A stretch of DNA of 64,000 nucleotides from Hyphodiscus hymeniophilus (taxonomy: Eukaryota; Ascomycota; Leotiomycetes; Helotiales; Hyphodiscaceae): assembly GCA_016508695.1 (NCBI GenBank), contig VNKQ01000011.1, positions 620,001 through 684,000 on the forward strand. The letters are read 5' to 3'. The position numbers were made by a program, and so were the translations under genes. Below are positions 57,261-64,000 of the stretch, piece after piece. The notes beneath the pieces were generated by a model. That model was not told the origin of the DNA. It made no database searches and saw only the letters and a program-made list of their open reading frames with translations. Position 1 is the first letter of the stretch. Every line of letters starts with the position of its first letter.

Positions 57261-58254
57261 CTAATTGAATACAATCCCACCATCAATCACCAGGGTTTGA
57301 CCAGTCATGAAGTCGCTGTCTGGAGAAGCCAAATAACTCACAGTCTTCGAGACATCTTCCGGAACACTCACTCTTCCCAACGCAGTCAATTCTCTACTGT
57401 ATTTTTCGACCGTATCTCCCTTCTTTGCGCCACTCTTCTTTCCTAACTCCTCGTCAATAAGATCCCACATTGCAGTACCAACAATACCGGGAGCGTATCC
57501 GTTGACAGTTATTTTGTGCTCAGCCATCTCCATCGCAAATGCTTGTGTAAATCCACGAACCGCAAATTTCGAAGCAGAGTAATGGGATAGTAGTGCAAAA
57601 GGTTTGAATGCAACGATACTATTCGTGACTTAATTGGTATATTTTTCTCTTTCCCTGGGAGTGTATACACACCTGGCACATCCGATCAATTTTCCGCCAC
57701 CACCTTGCTTGATCATTTGCTTCGCTGCGGCAGAGTAACAATTAAAAACTCCGAATACATTGACTTCGAACATGCGCCTGACATCGTCTTCCGACAGGTC
57801 CAGGAGAGCTTTGACTTGTGCGATGCCAGCATTCGCAATCATGACGTTGAGGGGACCGAGATTCTCGACAGCGGCTGCGATGAGTTTTTCGACTTCGGAG
57901 AGTTTGGATACATCTGCTACATGTCCATATGAGTTGCGGCCGAGAGCTTGGATTTCCTTGACTGTCTATAATGTGGGTATTAAGTCAGTGGAGTTTTAAG
58001 GGGACACAATGAGTTTTCAATGCTCACCTCATCAATTCCGGCTTGATTCGCTGCAACATCGTTTACGCACACATCGAAGCCGTCTTCCGCAAGTCGAAGA
58101 GCAATAGCTTTGCCTCTGTGCACTCGATTAGAGACAGAAGAAGGCAGGGTTTATATCATACATACATTCCCCTCGAAGATCCTGTGACAATCACATTTCT
58201 CTTACCATAGTCCCTCGTGACTGCCGTGCTTTTGCTCTTTACATTGCTTGTCAT
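57261..58254 (-). CDS. short-chain dehydrogenase, diacetyl/acetoin reductase-like
   Basis: Exons 58166-58254, 58028-58115, 57673-57965 and 57261-57618 give 275 aa. Classical SDR motifs are intact: the cofactor loop VIVTGSSRGIGKAIAL, the NAG motif IANAGIAQVKALLDL, the catalytic Ser in CASIVAFKPFALLSH and Y-x3-K in HYSASKFAVRG, and VNGYAPGIVGTAMWDLID with the terminal DFMTGQTLVIDGGI. Members of this group reduce diacetyl or acetoin with NAD(P)H. The substrate is inferred from overall resemblance only. No targeting signal is seen. Confidence 0.87.
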
Positions 58255-59041
58255 ATTGCTTGGTCGGATTATCAATGTGTTAAGAATTCTAGTGAGCGAG
58301 AAGTAGAGTCGATATTGACAGTGATTTACACAATAACCAGGAATAGCAAGAAGCAGTAGAAGAAGAAGTAGAAGAAGGATAAAAAGCAGCCATAAAAGCC
58401 ATCCCTCCGTACTTATAGACTACAAATGAAGAGTGAGGGGTTCTTGAGGGTCAACGGAACACTGAAAACAACATGCAGGATAGTGCCAGTCGGACTACCC
58501 CGCCTATATACCCGCAATGTACCCCGCCTCATCCGCGTCATGTCGGAGCGAGTCAGAACCCGCCAAGCAGGATTCTCGGGATACCTCATTAAACTTAATG
58601 GAACTTGGCGGAAATCAATCGGCGATTACGGATATTGCGAGGAGTAGCAAAACTGGCATCACAAGGTTAGATAGATGCTTCATCTCAGGTGGTCGCTCCC
58701 TCACCACTGCTACTTCGCCCAAGGATAGATGAGACGAAAGCCATTTTAATAGCTTCGTACGATATGGGAAGATTCTGGAAATTGGTGAAGAAACAAATCA
58801 TCGAAAACCCGAGGATGTAGCTATTAGTTGTCATTTGAGTGAGAAAAGGTGTTGAGATTTTAGAGTCGAAATCTTTCTTGAACGAGGACAAATCCCCATC
58901 ACAACGATGAAGAAAGCACTTAACGGAAACGCTTGACTCATGACGCAAAGATTTCATTGCTATCTGTACAGCTGGTTGTCGCCCTTATGAGCGCAAAGCC
59001 GCATACCCCCATTGCACCATCCATCGAAAACCCGAGCACGA
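58255..59041. other. intergenic region
   Basis: The promoter of the short-chain dehydrogenase gene and the 3' flank of rps15. The 90-codon minus frame at 58685-58957 has no recognisable features. Confidence 0.35.
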
Positions 59042-59695
<654 letters not shown>

Positions 59696-60321
59696 GATTG
59701 CGGTAATTGACTGGACCCTTTCGATGTTTGTCAAAGGGAGGTAATCGTGCTGGTTCGTGGGTATTGGAGTCGAAAATGGTTTGAGTTTTGCGAATTGAAG
59801 TCTGGGCTGCTTAGTCACTAGCGCAATATTTAGCGAGGTAGGGCATGAGGAGAAACCCCAAAGAGGACCAGCATTTCAAAGTGAACCATCAGGCTTTGGA
59901 GATCGATTATGCAATAAAAATATGCTCCATTATGTCGCCGGTAGTTGTTTTAGATATATCTTCAATCGCCATGAATTGAATTTGCTAATTCCGCGTCCAA
60001 AATCTCTGGAAATCTTATGATAGTAAGTGGGAAGCTTTGAGATGGTGGGGCAGTTCTGAACCATTCCATGGCTCGTACAGTCTTCACAAATTACAGCAGG
60101 AGCCATTTCACTGGAGCATTGGTAGAATACTGCCTGGAAGAAGTACGTCTGTATTGCAGTATCTCTCTGGCATGGTATAAATCTTTTCTTTAAGGGATCC
60201 GTTCCCGTTCCTCCACTACCATGATCTAATATGCAAAGCCTGCACAACTCGTTCCAAATGCCCCTTTTCCATGTTCCGGGAAGTCGTGAGCACGGAAGCC
60301 AGAGCCAAGTCAGTTGGTTGC
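59696..60321. other. intergenic region
   Basis: Promoter of rps15 and the 3' flank of the P2 gene. No other gene seen. Confidence 0.4.
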
Positions 60322-60767
60322 TTAGTCGAAAAGACCAAAGCCCATATCCTCGTCGGACTCTTCCTTCTCTGGAGAAAGTATTAGCAATAGAGCCTGCTAC
60401 ATCCTTCCAAAAAATAAACCTACCCTCTTCCTTCTCAGCGGGGGCCTCCTCAGCTGCGGCAGCACCACCAGCAGCGGCTCCTCCAGCAGCAGGAGCGCCA
60501 CCGCCAGATCCACCAGATGGGACGGAAGCCAACTTGCTCGAACCTTCAGAGATCAACTATCCATACATTAGCATCCAGGGAATGGCCTCGGGTGTATAAG
60601 TCGCATACTTCTTGGAGATCCTTGCCCTTAAGCTCGGAGATCAACTTGGAGAGACGCTCATCGTCTGCTTCGATACCGACGGACTCGAGGACGGACTTGA
60701 CATCCTTCTCAGATGGAGAGGAGTTGCCGCCGAGGGCGAGGAGGAGGTAGGCTGCGAGATGCTTCAT
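60322..60767 (-). CDS. rpp2: 60S acidic ribosomal protein P2
   Basis: Exons 60609-60767, 60424-60556 and 60322-60368 give 112 aa. The N-terminus MKHLAAYLLLALGG is diagnostic of P2 rather than P1. Then come the dimerisation helices (DVKSVLESVGIEADDERLSK, ELKGKDLQELISEGSSKL), an Ala/Gly-rich hinge, and the acidic ESDEDMGFGLFD tail that recruits elongation factors to the ribosomal stalk. The final exon carries only this tail. Confidence 0.97.
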
Positions 60768-61270
60768 GTTGAAAGCTACAGAAGAACATTGTCAGGGCAA
60801 GTTTAAGGTTGAAGCGCAAGCAATTCCTGGTGGAGAAGACTTACGTTTTGGTTTTTTGTTTGTGAAGGAACAGGAGATTCAATCGATTTAACCGCAAATT
60901 GGCGGAGACTGAAACGTCAAGTTCTTGTAGTTTGAAGTTGAAAAGTTTCTTGACTGAGTGAGTATTTCGGTGTGACTGAAATCGCACCTCAAATTTGGTT
61001 GTGTGGTGCCAAGAGCAACTAGCGCGTAATTAGCTTAGCGCGGTAGTACCCTCACGTGCTTGTTTTTAGGACATCGAATTCAAGGTTGCGCCTCAATCAT
61101 CCAAATTCCAAAATATCTTCGCAAATCTTTGTGGCACAGATAATATTTCTACGGAAATCGAACACCGCCTTTCACAAGACCTTCTACCTAGATGTTTTGA
61201 TCTCCACGACAAGGGTACGCGTTCGGCGGTGTTCATTGCAGTCTTATTGGAGTCATACAAACCACCTACC
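60768..61270. promoter_or_regulatory. bidirectional promoter of rpp2 and spt2
   Basis: 503 bp between divergent starts. No individual motif stands out strongly; it serves a highly expressed ribosomal gene and a chromatin-protein gene. Confidence 0.45.
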
Positions 61271-62299
61271 ATGCCGGTACGTAAACCATGGTTGAGTCAG
61301 AGGTCTGAAGAAAGTTCTAACATCATGTCACAGATCGGTGACCTCCTTGCTTCGATAACCGGGGAGCCCAGCCCTACCACAACTACGTTCCCTCCATCCA
61401 AGAGGAAAGCCGACAATGATCTCCGGAGACCAGTGGACAAATTGCAGAGAACGGGAACACAAGCTGCGAAGTCTTCGAACCCAATAAATATATCCAGCAA
61501 GTTTCCAGCGGCTCCATCCTCGACCTCAAAGGCCACTGTGGTACAAAATGGTCGACCTGCTATTGAGAATTCCGCCACTTCCACTTTCAAGAACGGTCAG
61601 CCAACCCCACCCCCAATGAATGACCCTCCCAAGCCACCAAAAAAGGGTTCATTCGCGGAGATCATGGCAAGAGGAAAGGCTGTGCAGAGCACGTTAGGAC
61701 AAGTGGGGAAGATCCAGCATAAGAAGATTGAGAAACTGCCAAGCAAACGGGAACGAGAGGCAATGCTATCACAGAAGGGAAAAATCATTCAAAAGGGACT
61801 CGATCAGAAGGGCAAATTTAGTGGAGCTGTTCCAGCACATATTCACAATGGGAAGGGTGGCATGAATAGCGTAAAAGCCAGACCGTCAAAATCTGTCGAA
61901 CCTGAGAAGAAAATCAAGAAGGCAGCTACGGCCACCACGGGATATGCTGGGACTGCTCGTCCCAAGCCAGGCGGCTCTAACTCTCAAAGGCCTTCGATCT
62001 CTTCGTCACGCGATAGAGGTAGAGTCCTGGAGAGAGGCGCTTCACGAGAACCAAGATACGAGTATGTCAGTGAGGTAGAGGAGGATGATGAAATGGAGCA
62101 AGAGGATTACTACTCTGACGAATCCGATATGGAGGCAGCTGCGTTTGAAGTAGACGAAGAGGAAGAACTAGCTACTCGAATTGCTCGCAAGGAGGATGCT
62201 GAGGCTTTGGCTGAGGAGAATCGACTTAAGCGAGAGAAGCTCGAGAAGAAGAGAAAGTTAGAGGCATTGGCTAAGAAAGCTCCTAGTCAGCGCTACTGA
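61271..62299 (+). CDS. spt2: SPT2 chromatin protein
   Basis: Two exons: a two-codon first exon 61271-61276 (M-P) and 61334-62299, giving 323 aa. The spliced start MPIGDLLASITGEPSP fits the family better than the unspliced upstream ATG at 61229. Features are KKGSFAEIMARGKAVQ, RPSKSVEPEKKIKKAA, an acidic block EEDDEMEQEDYYSDESDMEA and the C-terminal basic/acidic coiled coil ELATRIARKEDAEALAEENR ending in a Lys-rich helix. The C-terminal block is the SPT2 histone H3-H4-binding domain. The protein helps maintain chromatin during transcription. Confidence 0.88.
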   Translation: MPVRKPWLSQRSEESSNIMSQIGDLLASITGEPSPTTTTFPPSKRKADNDLRRPVDKLQRTGTQAAKSSNPINISSKFPAAPSSTSKATVVQNGRPAIENSATSTFKNGQPTPPPMNDPPKPPKKGSFAEIMARGKAVQSTLGQVGKIQHKKIEKLPSKREREAMLSQKGKIIQKGLDQKGKFSGAVPAHIHNGKGGMNSVKARPSKSVEPEKKIKKAATATTGYAGTARPKPGGSNSQRPSISSSRDRGRVLERGASREPRYEYVSEVEEDDEMEQEDYYSDESDMEAAAFEVDEEEELATRIARKEDAEALAEENRLKREKLEKKRKLEALAKKAPSQRY

Positions 62300-62964
62300 C
62301 ACGATGTTTACGGCTTGAGAATGACTTGATGCATTAGATGAGATTGGATGGAGATTTGGAAGTTGGCGACGACTGCTTTAAGAACTTGGGGCCTTTGCTT
62401 TAGCGATATGGCGTTCAGGATAACATCATTGAAGGCGTACCTTCGGTGCTGCTGTTGGAGTAGCATTGGTTTTCTGTATTGTTTATGAATATCAAACATA
62501 ATCTCGAATATCGCCTCAATGCTGCGCTACTTTCCACGAAATCATAGGCGAGTTGAGCAATTAAAAACACGAGCAGACCAGCACGAGTTGGCTGAAGGGA
62601 CATTCTCTCAACACAGGTGCTTCTGTGCGTTGCGAAAATCACCAAAAACAGGTCTGATATTACTCCACTTTTCTCATCCATTCTGTACTTTGTCAATGCT
62701 CCGACACTCATCAACACCGCAAGCTATGAGCATAGCAATACTGTCTAGTTATAAAATGACAGGACCATATATCTATTACAAGAAGAAAAGGCACGAGGGA
62801 GCCTTAATCACGACAGTGAGCTATACGAAATGACTATTATTTAAGTTGGGAGTTGTCATGAAGCAAATTGTATGAAAGTATTCATGATTTCAACAGGTTT
62901 TTTCTCACAAGGTCACAGTCGAGATATCGGGAAAATGTTTTATGACGGGTATTCTATCATCTCC
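62300..62964. other. convergent intergenic region
   Basis: 3' flanks of spt2 and the complex I subunit gene. No other gene is seen. Confidence 0.4.
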
Positions 62965-63628
62965 TCAGTTCTTCTTCTCTTCTGAAGCCTTGGCCCTCTT
63001 TTCCTCTATCCCGGCGTTCTTCTTCTCGTAATGTGCAACCAACTCATCCATATTCCTCGCTCTCTGGCCGGCAGACACATTGTACGGCGATCCGGTATTG
63101 AAGACCCTAGTCCACCTATTAGCATGCAATCATACTACACTATCCCGGCCAGCATCTGTTCTGGCTCACATGAGACCAGCGGTACGTACTCTGGAAACCT
63201 CAAATCCACATGCTTCGTTCCAGGTGAGCTCTGATACAGATTCCGATCAAACGCAGCCTGCTCAATCATAGAAGTATGAAGAGTATTTCGCGCCGCCCAT
63301 TTCTCCTTGTAATCCGAGTATTTGTCGATCAGAGTGCTCAAGCCCGTTGCCTTTCCGTCTGGAGTCTTTTGTGCTGCTGTGTAGACGCCGATAGTGACTG
63401 GGACTGCTGCTAGGGCGATGTAGAATAGTGTCTAAGGAAGGAGTCAGTGTATCCTTGGGACTGAGGCTGGGCAGCGTGGTTGGACTGGAGACTTACTCCA
63501 AGAGACTCGTTCTTGGGACCTTCATGATGGCCGTGAGCGTGCCCGCTGGCATGTCGACGTCCAGTTCTTGTGGTGACCGCAGAGAGACGGCTTGCAGATT
63601 CTACTGCCTGACGTCCGAGTGCGTACAT
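62965..63628 (-). CDS. NADH:ubiquinone oxidoreductase (complex I) 17.8-kDa-type accessory subunit
   Basis: Exons 63497-63628, 63190-63431 and 62965-63115 give 174 aa from MYALGRQAVES; an upstream in-frame ATG at 63643 would add five residues. The N-terminus is Arg/Ser-rich and His-rich (RHASGHAHGHHEGPKNE), a likely mitochondrial presequence. One membrane helix follows (TLFYIALAAVPVTIGVY). Then come KYSDYKEKWAARNTLHTSM, DRNLYQSSPGTKHVDLRFPE and YNVSAGQRARNMDELVAHYE. This resembles the fungal-specific nuo17.8 accessory subunit of complex I. Assignment is from recognition of the overall pattern and is moderately sure. Confidence 0.75.
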
Positions 63629-63965
63629 CGTGTTGCGGTTCAATTGGACGTCGAAGGCAATGGCATTGAGAGGTAGAGGCTTGTGAGGTAGGCTTGATGT
63701 CGCGCGGATGGTTGATTAGTCAGCGCTTCAAATGTTATCCATACGTGGGAAGTCATTGAACATTAATTTCAAGCAAAATCCCGGCAAATCAAAATGTAAT
63801 AAGCATGTACCTGTAAAAGAGCCGTCTCGAGCCCGACTCAAAACTCCTATGTTTTCATTCCGCTATTGTTGTACCTCTAATCCTATTCCACACTCAAAAA
63901 TTCCGAAGTGCTCGAGCAACCTCCAAGTCTACACATCAAGACGACAAGCCACTTGTCCTTTCGCA
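63629..63965. promoter_or_regulatory. probable bidirectional promoter
   Basis: 337 bp between the complex I subunit start and a putative plus-strand ATG at 63966. No individual motif could be identified. Confidence 0.35.
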
Positions 63966-64000
63966 ATGGCCAACTCCACTCATCCAACCCAAGACCCAAA
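63966..64000 (+). CDS. possible 5' end of an unknown gene (partial)
   Basis: An ATG at 63966 opens a frame (MANSTHPTQDP) that runs off the window. Eleven codons are too few to identify it. It is called only because it follows a promoter-like spacer divergent from the complex I gene. Confidence 0.3.
   Translation, partial: MANSTHPTQDP

Noticed and set aside
56891..57268. 125-codon plus frame before the short-chain dehydrogenase
   Set aside because: No domain, no start context and it runs into the 3' end of the dehydrogenase gene.

Overview
The window is nuclear DNA of a filamentous ascomycete (Pezizomycotina; a leotiomycete is my guess, not proven). The reasons are compact genes with many short GT..AG introns of about 45-110 bp, a Rim15 kinase, an SAT4/rhodopsin-type membrane protein, a Zn2Cys6 regulator, a HeLo-domain protein and fungal-type ribosomal proteins. 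No rRNA, tRNA, CRISPR array or intact transposon was found. Most gene models were rebuilt by hand from splice signals, and exon phases were checked for consistency. One splice junction, in the Zn2Cys6 regulator, could not be resolved.

Layout. 0-6 kb: 5' end of an unknown gene, an SAT4-like membrane protein, and a decayed Gal80-like oxidoreductase pseudogene. 6.6-20 kb: LIM-RhoGAP, a UBE2Z-like E2 with a second UBC fold, Erg26, an UNC-93-type transporter and an F-box-like protein. 21-26.8 kb: Rim15. 29.8-43.6 kb: a six-gene metabolic cluster (below). 44.9-56.1 kb: a small membrane protein, an NTF2-like protein, a HeLo-SAM-RA protein, a kinase-like pseudogene and three orphan acidic genes. 57-64 kb: a short-chain dehydrogenase and conserved housekeeping genes (RPS15, RPP2, SPT2, a complex I subunit).

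The most interesting part is 29.8-43.6 kb. It encodes an acyl-CoA synthetase, a carboxyltransferase beta subunit, an acyl-CoA dehydrogenase, an HMG-CoA lyase fused to an enoyl-CoA hydratase, a biotin carboxylase/BCCP alpha subunit and a Zn2Cys6 regulator. Together these make a complete route: free acid -> acyl-CoA -> enoyl-CoA -> carboxylated glutaconyl-CoA -> 3-hydroxy-3-alkylglutaryl-CoA -> cleavage. This is the logic of leucine catabolism and of bacterial acyclic-terpene (Atu/Liu) catabolism. Four of the five enzymes end in peroxisomal PTS1-like tripeptides (AKL, ARM, SKL, SKL), so I infer a peroxisomal copy of a pathway normally placed in mitochondria. All three internal control regions share an ACGGTCCG element (CGG-N-CCG), a plausible site for the cluster's own regulator, and a related CGGACCG lies upstream of the regulator gene.
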